From contig CAZEIW010000234.1 of NCBI GenBank assembly GCA_964512305.1, positions 1 to 8,737 of the forward strand: DNA of 8,737 nucleotides, written 5' to 3'. This document shows, one piece after another, positions 1-5,843 of this stretch (positions are counted from its first letter, which is position 1; every line of letters starts with the position of its first letter). This DNA comes from CAZEIW01 sp964512305. GTDB lineage: Bacteria; Pseudomonadota; Gammaproteobacteria; Burkholderiales; Burkholderiaceae_F. The translations under genes were made by a program, and so were the position numbers. The notes beneath the pieces are model-generated. The model was given only the letters and a program-made list of their open reading frames with translations, was not told where the DNA came from and made no database searches.

Positions 1-17
1 CGGTGCGGCAAAATACC

Positions 18-66
18 CGGTTCATGGTCCGTGTGCAGCCGCCGCCGCGGCAGCAGGCTCTCCCGC
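18..66 (+). repeat. 49-bp direct repeat, left copy
   Basis: This stretch matches 8686-8734 in the same orientation with no gaps and 4 mismatches in 49 positions (37, 45, 46 and 54). The first 19 bases, from CGGTTCATGG to TGTGC, are identical. The two copies bracket all genes of the window. The 3' end merges with the CTCTCCCGC hairpin arm. It looks like a dispersed intergenic element; no transposase or terminal inverted repeat accompanies it. Confidence 0.85.
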
Positions 67-77
67 AAGCGGGAGAG
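58..77. repeat. Perfect hairpin CTCTCCCGC-AA-GCGGGAGAG
   Basis: Arms 58-66 and 69-77 are exact reverse complements with a two-base AA centre. Hairpins of this CTCTCCCGC/GCGGGAGAG form are common between genes in high-GC proteobacteria, usually after a stop codon. It lies downstream of the minus-strand regulator gene and could block 3' exonucleases or help end transcription. No T-run follows on the minus strand, so it is not a classic intrinsic terminator. Confidence 0.7.
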
Positions 78-132
78 GGGACTGCCGCACGCGGGAGAGG
101 GGACTGCCGCGAGCGGGAGAGGGGACGGCTGA
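69..132. repeat. 22-bp tandem repeat, three copies
   Basis: The core GCGGGAGAGGGGAC starts at 69, 91 and 113, exactly 22 bp apart. The first two units continue with TGCCGC and differ only in the last two bases of the unit (AC versus GA). The third unit degenerates after the core, about 10 bp before the AraC stop codon. The left arm of the hairpin at 58-77 exists only next to the first unit, so the array looks like repeated copying of the right arm. Confidence 0.85.
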
Positions 133-142
133 GAGTCAACCA

Positions 143-1111
143 CTACGCCCGGGGCGCTTCGCGCCTGACGGCACCTGGGGTTCTCCCGTGCCAGCGCTTG
201 AAGGCCTTGTTGAACGCCGACTCCGACTCGTAGCCGATCGTCGAGGCGACGCTGGCGATACTCATCTGGCCCTGGTTCAGCAGGCGCGCGGCCTGCTGCA
301 TGCGCAGGCGCGCCAGGTACTTCTGCGGAGGCTCGCCGACTGTCGCGGCAAAGCGCGTCGAAAAGGCGGTGCGCGACAGGTGCGCGTGCCTGGCGAGCTT
401 CTCCACGGTCCACAACGCATCCGGCTTTTCGTGCACCGCCGCCAGCGCGGGACCGATTTGCGGGTGGCTCAGCGCCGTCAGCCAGCCCGGCAGCAGCGCG
501 CTGTCGCTGATCCAGTCGCGCAGCACCTGCACGAAGAGCACGTCGGTCAGCCGGGAGATCACCATCTGCGCGCCCGGGCGCATCGTGGCTGCCTCGGCCG
601 TGAGGAGCCGCGCGACCGGGCCCACCCACCCGCTCCCTGAGGCGCTGCCCGCCTTGATCTGCATGAACCTCGGCAGAAGTCTTACCAGGGGGTGGCGCGC
701 CGCGTTGTCGAACGAGAACGAGCCGCAGATCATCACGGTTCCCCCATCGGCCCTGCCGTGGCGGACCAGCATGCAGCGTCCCTCGGCCAGTTCGTCCGGG
801 AACGTGATCGGCTCGACTCCGCCGCGCCGGGGCTGATCGAACAGGCGGTGGCCGTGGCCGCGGCCGACGACGACGACGTCACCCGGAGCGAGCGCCCGCA
901 GCGGCTGCCTCGCGTCGAGCTCGAGCCAGGCGCTGCCGCGCTCGATGATGTGGAAGTGCATCAGGTCGGCGCCCGGGAACTGCATCGCCCACGGCGGGCC
1001 GAGCTCCGAGCGGCAGAACAGCCTCGATTTGAGGCCGAGCGAGTCCATGACATCGCCCAGGACATCGAACTGCGCGAGCTCGCGAAGGACCTTGCTGCGC
1101 TTCTTCGGCAT
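143..1111 (-). CDS. AraC-family transcriptional regulator with N-terminal cupin domain
   Basis: Predicted 322-residue cytoplasmic DNA-binding activator or repressor. Residues about 10-200 resemble the cupin-type ligand domain of AraC regulators (a HFHIIERGSAWLEL strand region, then LAPGDVVVV). Residues about 218-316 form the double helix-turn-helix: WTVEKLARHAHLSRTAF at 234-250 and SIASVASTIGYESESAF at 284-300, followed by the family signature KAFKRWHGRTPGAVR. The ATG at 1111 was chosen because GGGAG (plus-strand CTCCC, 1119-1123) sits 7 nt upstream. The open frame reaches 1225, but upstream ATGs, such as the one at 1186, have no Shine-Dalgarno site and would add a low-complexity leader. The gene is divergent from the hydrolase-hydroxylase cluster and ends inside the repeat block. 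Control of the divergent genes is inferred from position. The inducer is unknown; a substrate of the hydroxylases is a reasonable guess. Confidence 0.9.
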   Translation of the reverse strand: MPKKRSKVLRELAQFDVLGDVMDSLGLKSRLFCRSELGPPWAMQFPGADLMHFHIIERGSAWLELDARQPLRALAPGDVVVVGRGHGHRLFDQPRRGGVEPITFPDELAEGRCMLVRHGRADGGTVMICGSFSFDNAARHPLVRLLPRFMQIKAGSASGSGWVGPVARLLTAEAATMRPGAQMVISRLTDVLFVQVLRDWISDSALLPGWLTALSHPQIGPALAAVHEKPDALWTVEKLARHAHLSRTAFSTRFAATVGEPPQKYLARLRMQQAARLLNQGQMSIASVASTIGYESESAFNKAFKRWHGRTPGAVRREAPRA

Positions 1112-1135
1112 GCTGTCGCTCCCGATCGAGGCGTC

Positions 1136-1165
1136 CGGATACGCGGTAGCGGGACATTCGGACAA
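1136..1165 (-). promoter_or_regulatory. Possible sigma70-like promoter of the araC-type gene
   Basis: On the minus strand TTGTCC (plus 1160-1165) and TATCCG (plus 1136-1141) are 18 bp apart, upstream of the start at 1111. Matches to consensus are only 4/6 and 3/6, so this is weak. The -35-like box falls within one of the GGACA repeats, which would fit autoregulation. Confidence 0.25.
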
Positions 1166-1187
1166 TCCGTCAGAACAAACGGACATT
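1151..1187. promoter_or_regulatory. Candidate AraC operator: repeated GGACATT motif
   Basis: The divergent region contains GGACATT at 1152-1158 and again at 1181-1187, with a related GGACAAT at 1160-1166. The second and third motifs are 21 bp apart, about two helical turns, as is usual for same-face direct half-sites of AraC proteins. The rightmost copy overlaps a TTGACG -35-like box (1186-1191) pointing toward the hydrolase gene. The repeats are plain in the sequence; that they are operator half-sites is inference. Confidence 0.45.
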
Positions 1188-1215
1188 GACGCAGCCGGCT
1201 GCGCGAACGCAGCAT
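1186..1215 (+). promoter_or_regulatory. Possible promoter of the hydrolase-hydroxylase cluster
   Basis: TTGACG at 1186-1191 matches the -35 consensus at 5 of 6 bases. An 18-bp spacer leads to CAGCAT at 1210-1215, only 3 of 6 for a -10 box. A strong-looking -35 overlapped by a regulator half-site with a poor -10 is compatible with an activator-dependent promoter, but GC-rich DNA gives such matches by chance. Confidence 0.3.
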
Positions 1216-1257
1216 ACGTCCGCATCGAGGAACTGTGAACGTGTCTTGGAATGGAGA

Positions 1258-1279
1258 TCGCCGGGGCGAAACCCGGCGA
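1258..1279 (+). promoter_or_regulatory. 5' leader hairpin next to the hydrolase ribosome-binding site
   Basis: TCGCCGGG (1258-1265) and CCCGGCGA (1272-1279) form a perfect 8-bp stem with a GCGAAA loop. The stem ends two bases before GAGG (1281-1284), the likely Shine-Dalgarno site of the ATG at 1291. It could affect ribosome access or protect the mRNA 5' end. The structure is seen in the sequence; any function is inferred. Confidence 0.45.
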
Positions 1280-1290
1280 AGAGGCCAGGG

Positions 1291-2301
1291 ATGAACCGTC
1301 GCGAACTGATCACCGGCGCGGCTGCGCTCTCGGCAGCCGTCGCCGCGGGGGCGTCGCGTTCCGCGCAGGCGGATCGAATCGCGCCGCCGTCGCGGGCCGC
1401 CGTCGCGGCGGCGGCCGATCAGGGGCAGATCGCTCGCAAGGGCTACTCGGTGCAGGAACTGCGCGACGGCCTTTACTGGCTCGCGGACGGCGCCTACGAC
1501 ACGATGTTCCTGGTGTCGGACGCAGGGGTGATCGCGGTCGACCCGTTGCCGACGATCGGCGCGAAATACCTTCAGGCGGTGGCCGAGGTCACCGACCGGC
1601 CGGTCACGCACATCGTCTACAGCCACGCGCACACCGACCACATCGGCGGCGCGGCACTGTTCCCGGCGGGCGCGGCGATCGTCGCGCACCGCGATACGGC
1701 CGCGACGCTCGCGCGCCTGAAGGATCCGCGGCGGCCGCTGCCGACACGGACTTTCGACACCGGCCTGACACTGACGGTCGGCGGTCAGTCGCTCCAGCTC
1801 GACTACAAGGGCATCAACCACGATGCCGGCAATATCTTCATCCACGCGCCGAGGCAGCGGGTCCTGATGCTCGTCGACGTGATCTACCCCGGGTACGCGC
1901 CGTACCCCGACCTGGGGATCGCGATCGACGTTGCCGGCTACGCGCAGGCGCACCGCGACGCGCTCGCCTATGACTTCGACGTGCTGGTCGCCGGCCATGT
2001 CGATCGCCTCGGCACGCGCGAGGATGTCCAGACTTCGCTCGAATTCGTCAGCGACTTGCAGGCCGTCTCGGCGGCGGAGCTCGCGGCCCTGCCGTTTCCG
2101 GCGTTCCTGAAGACGGTCCCCGCCGGCAACCGCTGGTTCCTGCACGACGACTACGAGGCCGAGCTGGTCCGGCGATGCCATGCGGAGCTGCTGCCGCGCT
2201 GGAAGGACCGCCTCGCCGGCCTGGAGCGGTCGCTCGAGAGCCATTGCCGCACGATGATCGTGGCTCAAGTCGTGCAGCTGCCGCCTGCCTCTCCGCACTA
2301 G
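1291..2301 (+). CDS. Tat-exported metallo-beta-lactamase-fold hydrolase
   Basis: Predicted 336-residue zinc hydrolase of the metallo-beta-lactamase fold. The N-terminus (MNRRELITGAAALSAAVAAG, ending near SAQA at 24-27) has an arginine pair, a hydrophobic stretch and an Ala-x-Ala-like cleavage region, a twin-arginine-type signal, so the enzyme should act in the periplasm. The metal site is complete: H112, H114, D116 and H117 in SHAHTDHIGG, H177 in INHDAGN, D196 in LMLVDV and H236 in VAGHVDR. About 100 helical residues follow the last ligand. The ATG at 1291 is preceded by GAGG with a 6-nt gap; the open frame begins at 1186 but has no signal-like sequence or good site there. It is the first plus-strand gene and ends 9 bp before the GTG start of the molybdenum hydroxylase gene, suggesting co-transcription. 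The fold covers beta-lactamases, lactonases, thioesterases and others, so the substrate is unknown. A role in handling the hydroxylase substrate or product is inference. Confidence 0.87.
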   Translation: MNRRELITGAAALSAAVAAGASRSAQADRIAPPSRAAVAAAADQGQIARKGYSVQELRDGLYWLADGAYDTMFLVSDAGVIAVDPLPTIGAKYLQAVAEVTDRPVTHIVYSHAHTDHIGGAALFPAGAAIVAHRDTAATLARLKDPRRPLPTRTFDTGLTLTVGGQSLQLDYKGINHDAGNIFIHAPRQRVLMLVDVIYPGYAPYPDLGIAIDVAGYAQAHRDALAYDFDVLVAGHVDRLGTREDVQTSLEFVSDLQAVSAAELAALPFPAFLKTVPAGNRWFLHDDYEAELVRRCHAELLPRWKDRLAGLERSLESHCRTMIVAQVVQLPPASPH

Positions 2302-2310
2302 GGCGGCGAC

Positions 2311-4563
2311 GTGCTTCGTGCCGCCTCACCCGCTTCCCGGGAGACCCTCTTGAGGGACGATTCAGCTGCCGACTCGGATCGTACGAGTCGATCCGGCGCC
2401 CGCGCCGGCCGACGGACCTTTCTCAAGAGCATTGCCGCCGCAGGCGGCAGCCTGCTGCTGGCGGCGCGATGGCCGGCGCTGGCGGCCGGGCGGCGCGAAG
2501 GCAATGGCGCTGTCGGAAGCTGGGTCACGGCATGGGTCCGCATCGCCCCCGACAACACCGTCACCCTGATCCTTTCTCAGGCGGAAATGGGCCAGGGCAT
2601 CAGCACGACGCTGCCCGCCCTCTTGGCCGACGAGCTGGGCGCCGATTGGGAAGCGGTCAGGCTCGAGACCGCCCCGTTCGACCCGGCGTACCGCAATCCG
2701 AAGCGCAGCTGGATGTTCACCGGCAACAGCGAGAGCACCCAGGCCTTTCACGATCACATCCGCAAAATGGGCGCCGCGGCGCGGGAAATGCTGACCCAGG
2801 CCGCCGCCGCCCGCTGGGCCATTGCGGCTTCGCGCTGCCGGACCGAAGCGAGCCACGTGATTTCCGACGACGGGCGCCGTCGGGTCGCGTTCGGCGAGAT
2901 CGCTGCCGATGCGGCCGGGATCGCTGCGCCGGCCGAGCCGAAGTTGAAGGACGATCGTGAGCTGAAGCTGATCGGGCGGGCCGTGCCGAGGGTCGACGTG
3001 CCCTCGAAGGTCGATGGCAGCGCGCAGTTCGGCATCGACGTCAAGGTACCGGGCATGTTGCTGGCAGCCGTGCGCTCGGCGCCGGGCGCAGGCGGACGCC
3101 TGATCGGCTACGACCGCGAAGTCGCGCTCTCGCGCCCCGGGGTCAAGGCGGTCGTACCGCTGCCCGACGGGGTCGCTGTCGTGGCCGACACCTGGTGGCG
3201 GGCCCGCAGCGCGCTGCTGGCGATGAAGCCGGCCTTCGATGCCGGCGACGGCGCCGCGATGGACCACGCCGCGATCATGAAGCGATACGCGGACGCGCTG
3301 GAAAACGGCCCCTTCGCGGCTGCGGCCGCCGAGGGCGACGCGCTCGCAGCGATCCGCGGCGCCGGGAGCCGGGCCGTCACGCAGGAGTATCAGAGCCCGT
3401 TCGAAGCGCACGCGACGATGGAGCCGATGAACTGCACCGCGCACGTGACGGCGGACCGCTGCGAGATCTGGGCTCCGACGCAGGGTCAGGAACTCGCGCT
3501 GTACGCGCTCAAAGGCGCGCTCGGGTTGCGCGACGATCAGATCGCCGTCAATCGCAGCGACTATCTCGGCGGAGGGTTCGGGCGCAGGCTGCTGCCGGAT
3601 TTCGTCGTGCAGGCCGCGCTCGTTTCCAAGGCGGCCGGCGCGCCGGTCAAGGTCATCTGGGATCGTGAGGAGGACATCCGGCGCGATCACTACCGCCCCG
3701 CGACGCGAGTCCGGCTGACGGCGGCCGTCGACGAGGGTGGCCAGCCTTACGCGCTGGCGGCACGCGTCGTCTCGCCCACGATCCTGCTGCCGGTGTTTCC
3801 CACGATCAAGCCGGTGCTCGACAAGACCGGGGTCGATCCGAGCTGCATGGAAGGCATGGCCGAGGTGCCGTACCGCCTGAAGCACCGGCGCGTCGACTTC
3901 CACCTGCTGCAGACGCCGATACGAACGTCGGTGATGCGGACGACGGGCTACGGCCCCAACATCTTCGCGCTCGAGAGTTTCATCGACGAGCTCGCCGCGG
4001 CGGCGCGCGCCGACCCGGTGGCTTACCGCCGCGCCCTGCTCGCGCACGACCCGCGCGCGCTCGCCGTGCTCGAGCGCGCGGCAACGCTGGCGCGCTGGGG
4101 AACGCCGCTCGAATCCGGGCAGGGCAGGGGCATCGCGTTCAGCCTCGCCTTCGGAAGCTACCTGGCCCAAGTCGTCGAGGTTGGGGTCGCCGGCGATGCG
4201 GTCAGGGTCGTGCGCGTCGTCACCGTCGTCGACTGCGGGCGCGTGCTCGACCCCGGCATCGCGGCGGCCGGGATCGAGGGCGGCACGATCTTCGGCCTGG
4301 CGTACTGCAAGGCGCGGATCACCTTTCGCGCCGGTGCCGCGGTCGAGGACAACTTCGACCGGTATACCTTGCCCTACCTGGCGGAATCCCCGGACATGGT
4401 CACCGAATTCATCGATGGCGGCGGCGAGCTCGGCGGCATCGGCGAGTTGAGCCCCGTCACCGTGCCGCCGGCCCTCGCCAACGCGATCTTCTCGGCCACG
4501 GGCAGGCGGGTTCGATCGATGCCGCTCTCCGAGCATGGACTGCAGCTGGCGCCGAACGCGTGA
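2311..4563 (+). CDS. Molybdenum hydroxylase large subunit, isoquinoline 1-oxidoreductase beta (IorB)-like, copy 1
   Basis: Predicted 750-residue molybdopterin-binding catalytic subunit of the xanthine oxidase family, closest in build to IorB-type proteins. It would hydroxylate an N-heteroaromatic ring or oxidise an aldehyde using water as oxygen source. A twin-arginine motif GRRTFLKS lies at 33-40 with a hydrophobic stretch to about 58. Recognisable elements are AEMGQG (91-96), EPMNC (371-375), the cofactor-loop glycines GGGFGRR (420-426) and the terminal GGIGE segment with the presumed catalytic E712. The segment aligned with WWRSVG of copy 2 reads VMRTTG (541-546), and GELSP replaces the usual GEPGT, so the substrate pocket probably differs. 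The start is uncertain: GTG 2311 has a weak site, whereas TTG 2350 has GGGAG (2339-2343) 6 nt upstream and would give 737 residues with the Tat motif nearer the N-terminus. The gene lies 10 bp before its small-subunit gene. Confidence 0.88.
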   Translation: MLRAASPASRETLLRDDSAADSDRTSRSGARAGRRTFLKSIAAAGGSLLLAARWPALAAGRREGNGAVGSWVTAWVRIAPDNTVTLILSQAEMGQGISTTLPALLADELGADWEAVRLETAPFDPAYRNPKRSWMFTGNSESTQAFHDHIRKMGAAAREMLTQAAAARWAIAASRCRTEASHVISDDGRRRVAFGEIAADAAGIAAPAEPKLKDDRELKLIGRAVPRVDVPSKVDGSAQFGIDVKVPGMLLAAVRSAPGAGGRLIGYDREVALSRPGVKAVVPLPDGVAVVADTWWRARSALLAMKPAFDAGDGAAMDHAAIMKRYADALENGPFAAAAAEGDALAAIRGAGSRAVTQEYQSPFEAHATMEPMNCTAHVTADRCEIWAPTQGQELALYALKGALGLRDDQIAVNRSDYLGGGFGRRLLPDFVVQAALVSKAAGAPVKVIWDREEDIRRDHYRPATRVRLTAAVDEGGQPYALAARVVSPTILLPVFPTIKPVLDKTGVDPSCMEGMAEVPYRLKHRRVDFHLLQTPIRTSVMRTTGYGPNIFALESFIDELAAAARADPVAYRRALLAHDPRALAVLERAATLARWGTPLESGQGRGIAFSLAFGSYLAQVVEVGVAGDAVRVVRVVTVVDCGRVLDPGIAAAGIEGGTIFGLAYCKARITFRAGAAVEDNFDRYTLPYLAESPDMVTEFIDGGGELGGIGELSPVTVPPALANAIFSATGRRVRSMPLSEHGLQLAPNA
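2339..2352 (+). promoter_or_regulatory. Strong ribosome-binding site before an alternative TTG start
   Basis: GGGAG at 2339-2343 is followed by 6 nt and an in-frame TTG at 2350-2352. This is better spaced than anything before the GTG at 2311, where only GGGCGG is near. It would shorten the leader before the RRTFLK motif from 33 to 20 residues. It decides between two possible starts of the first large-subunit gene. Confidence 0.5.
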
Positions 4564-4573
4564 GGAGACGACC

Positions 4574-5041
4574 GTGATTGCGCTGACCGTCAACGGCAAG
4601 CCGCATCGGCTCGATGTCGATCCGGATACGCCCCTGCTGTGGGTGCTGCGCGAGCAACTGGGCCTGACCGGCACCAAGTTCGGCTGCGGCATCGCCGCCT
4701 GCGGCGCCTGCACCGTGCACGTCGATGGCGCCGCGGTCCGCTCGTGCTCGTTTCCGGTGAGCGCCGCCGAGGGTCGCCGCGTCACGACCATCGAGGGACT
4801 TTCGCCCGATCGATCGCACCCGCTGCAAAAGGCCTGGATCGCCGAGCAGGTTCCCCAATGCGGCTACTGCCAGTCCGGGATGATCATGGCCGCGGCCGCG
4901 CTGCTCGAGGCGGTTCCGGCACCCACCGACGCGCAGATCGGGCAGGCGATGACCAACCTCTGCCGGTGCGGGACCTATCAGCGGGTGAAGCTCGCAATTC
5001 GCCGGGCCGCCGGACAACCGCCTCGCGGAGACACGACATGA
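4574..5041 (+). CDS. [2Fe-2S] small subunit of molybdenum hydroxylase, IorA-like, copy 1
   Basis: Predicted 155-residue electron-transfer subunit that passes electrons from the molybdenum site of the large subunit through two [2Fe-2S] clusters. The plant-type ferredoxin cluster is bound by C38, C43, C46 and C58 (FGCGIAACGACTVHVDG, then RSC). The C-terminal helical cluster is bound by C96, C99, C130 and C132 (CGYCQSG and LCRCGTY). All eight cysteines are present and the length is normal for the family. There is no signal peptide, so export is expected as a complex on the Tat leader of the partner. The GTG start at 4574 has GAGGAG (4562-4567) with a 6-nt gap, and that site overlaps the stop codon of the large-subunit gene, so the two are probably translationally coupled. 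The stop overlaps the next gene's ATG (ATGA). Confidence 0.93.
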   Translation: MIALTVNGKPHRLDVDPDTPLLWVLREQLGLTGTKFGCGIAACGACTVHVDGAAVRSCSFPVSAAEGRRVTTIEGLSPDRSHPLQKAWIAEQVPQCGYCQSGMIMAAAALLEAVPAPTDAQIGQAMTNLCRCGTYQRVKLAIRRAAGQPPRGDTT

Positions 5042-5661
5042 AGGCGCGGCGCGTTCGCGCGTTGGCCGCCGCGGTCGCGCAGATCATGGCCCTCGTCGGC
5101 CTGGGCGGCTGCTCGTCGTCGGGCACGCTTTCTTCGGTGGCGTCCGCGGCTTCTTCGGACGCGCGGCTGTTCGAACCGATCGCCGCCGTCCTGACGCACC
5201 CGCGCTGCCTGAACTGCCACACCGTCTCCGACTATCCGCGCCAGGGCAACGACCGGCACCGCCACCTGTTCCTGGTCGCGCGCGGCTCGGACGACCGGGG
5301 CGTCCCCGGCGGACGCTGCGGCCAATGTCACCAAGCCCAAAACCAGGCGGCAAGCGGCGTGCCCGGCGCGCCGAACTGGCGGCTCGCGCCGGCGGCGATG
5401 GCCTGGGAGGCCGGTCCGGGTGAGGCGATGGACGACTCCGCGCTGTGCCGCCGCCTGCTCGACCGCAGCCGCAATGGCGGGCGCGACCTGGCCGCCCTTG
5501 AGCAGCACTTGGGCGCCGAGCCGCTCGTGCGCTGGGCCTGGAGGCCGGGTGACGATTCGCGCGGTGCTTCGCGCGAGGTGCCGCCGATCGGCCACGCGCA
5601 GTTCGTCCAGGCGTTTCGTGCGTGGACGGCCGCGGGCGCGCCTTGCCCGGACCGCAAATAG
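5038..5661 (+). CDS. Di-heme c-type cytochrome lipoprotein, probable electron acceptor of the hydroxylase
   Basis: Predicted 207-residue membrane-anchored periplasmic cytochrome. A basic N-terminus (MKARRVR) and hydrophobic stretch lead to a lipobox LGGC with C25 as the lipidated cysteine, followed by a Ser/Ala-rich linker. Two heme-binding motifs are visible, CLNCH (57-61) and CGQCH (94-98). C137 and C203 could form a disulfide. Proteins of this build (HPRCLNCH, then CGQCH, then GVPGAPNW and MAWE) occur beside IorAB-type genes and are often labelled as an isoquinoline 1-oxidoreductase subunit; that is recalled from family knowledge and was not searched. The ATG overlaps the stop of the small-subunit gene by 4 nt, with GGAG (5027-5030) 7 nt upstream. 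It should take electrons from the [2Fe-2S] clusters and pass them to the respiratory chain. It is the only cytochrome in the window and may serve both hydroxylases. Distal heme ligands cannot be assigned. Confidence 0.85.
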   Translation: MKARRVRALAAAVAQIMALVGLGGCSSSGTLSSVASAASSDARLFEPIAAVLTHPRCLNCHTVSDYPRQGNDRHRHLFLVARGSDDRGVPGGRCGQCHQAQNQAASGVPGAPNWRLAPAAMAWEAGPGEAMDDSALCRRLLDRSRNGGRDLAALEQHLGAEPLVRWAWRPGDDSRGASREVPPIGHAQFVQAFRAWTAAGAPCPDRK

Positions 5662-5688
5662 CCGCCGGATCGAGCCTCGCTGCGACTC

Positions 5689-5714
5689 GCCGGTCACTTC
5701 TTCACGGGACCGGC
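5689..5714 (+). other. Hairpin after the cytochrome gene
   Basis: GCCGGTC (5689-5695) and GACCGGC (5708-5714) form a 7-bp stem with a 12-nt loop, beginning 27 bp after the cytochrome stop codon. There is no T-run, so it is not a convincing intrinsic terminator, but it may mark the 3' end or a processing site of the first transcript. Confidence 0.35.
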
Positions 5715-5732
5715 ATATCCGCGCTGGGCGAA

Positions 5733-5772
5733 TTGACATCGGTCGACGAGCCGCCTGCTTCGGAGCCACAAT
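5733..5772 (+). promoter_or_regulatory. Possible promoter of the second hydroxylase pair
   Basis: The 182-bp gap holds an exact -35 consensus TTGACA at 5733-5738, but the position 17 bp on (TGCTTC) is a poor -10. An alternative is TCGACG (5743-5748) with an 18-bp spacer to CACAAT (5767-5772), each matching 4 of 6 bases. Either could give the second pair its own transcript. The evidence is weak. The same gap also has a 14-bp perfect palindrome, CGCGCCGCGGCGCG, at 5793-5806. Confidence 0.3.
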
Positions 5773-5843
5773 CGTCGGCGTCATCGCGAGACCGCGCCGC
5801 GGCGCGAAGACGACTCCCGAGCTCCGCATTCCTGGAGGCCACC

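Noticed and set aside
58..132. CRISPR-like array
   Set aside because: Units are contiguous 22-bp tandem copies with no unique spacers, and no cas genes are nearby.
3..233. 76-codon plus-strand frame at the left end
   Set aside because: It consists of the repeat block followed by antisense of the AraC 3' end; the product is arginine/glycine repeat-derived.
1112..1225. 38-residue N-terminal extension of the AraC regulator
   Set aside because: There is no ribosome-binding site before the upstream ATGs, and the extension covers the likely operator and promoter. The ATG at 1111 has GGGAG at 7 nt.
961..2298. 445-codon minus-strand frame across the divergent region and hydrolase gene
   Set aside because: It conflicts with the AraC and hydrolase genes and the product is arginine-rich without any family signature.
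2362..4791. 809-codon open frame on the minus strand opposite the first hydroxylase genes
   Set aside because: It mirrors the strong family match on the plus strand, its product is arginine-rich and low in complexity with no recognisable domain, and long antisense frames are expected at this GC content.
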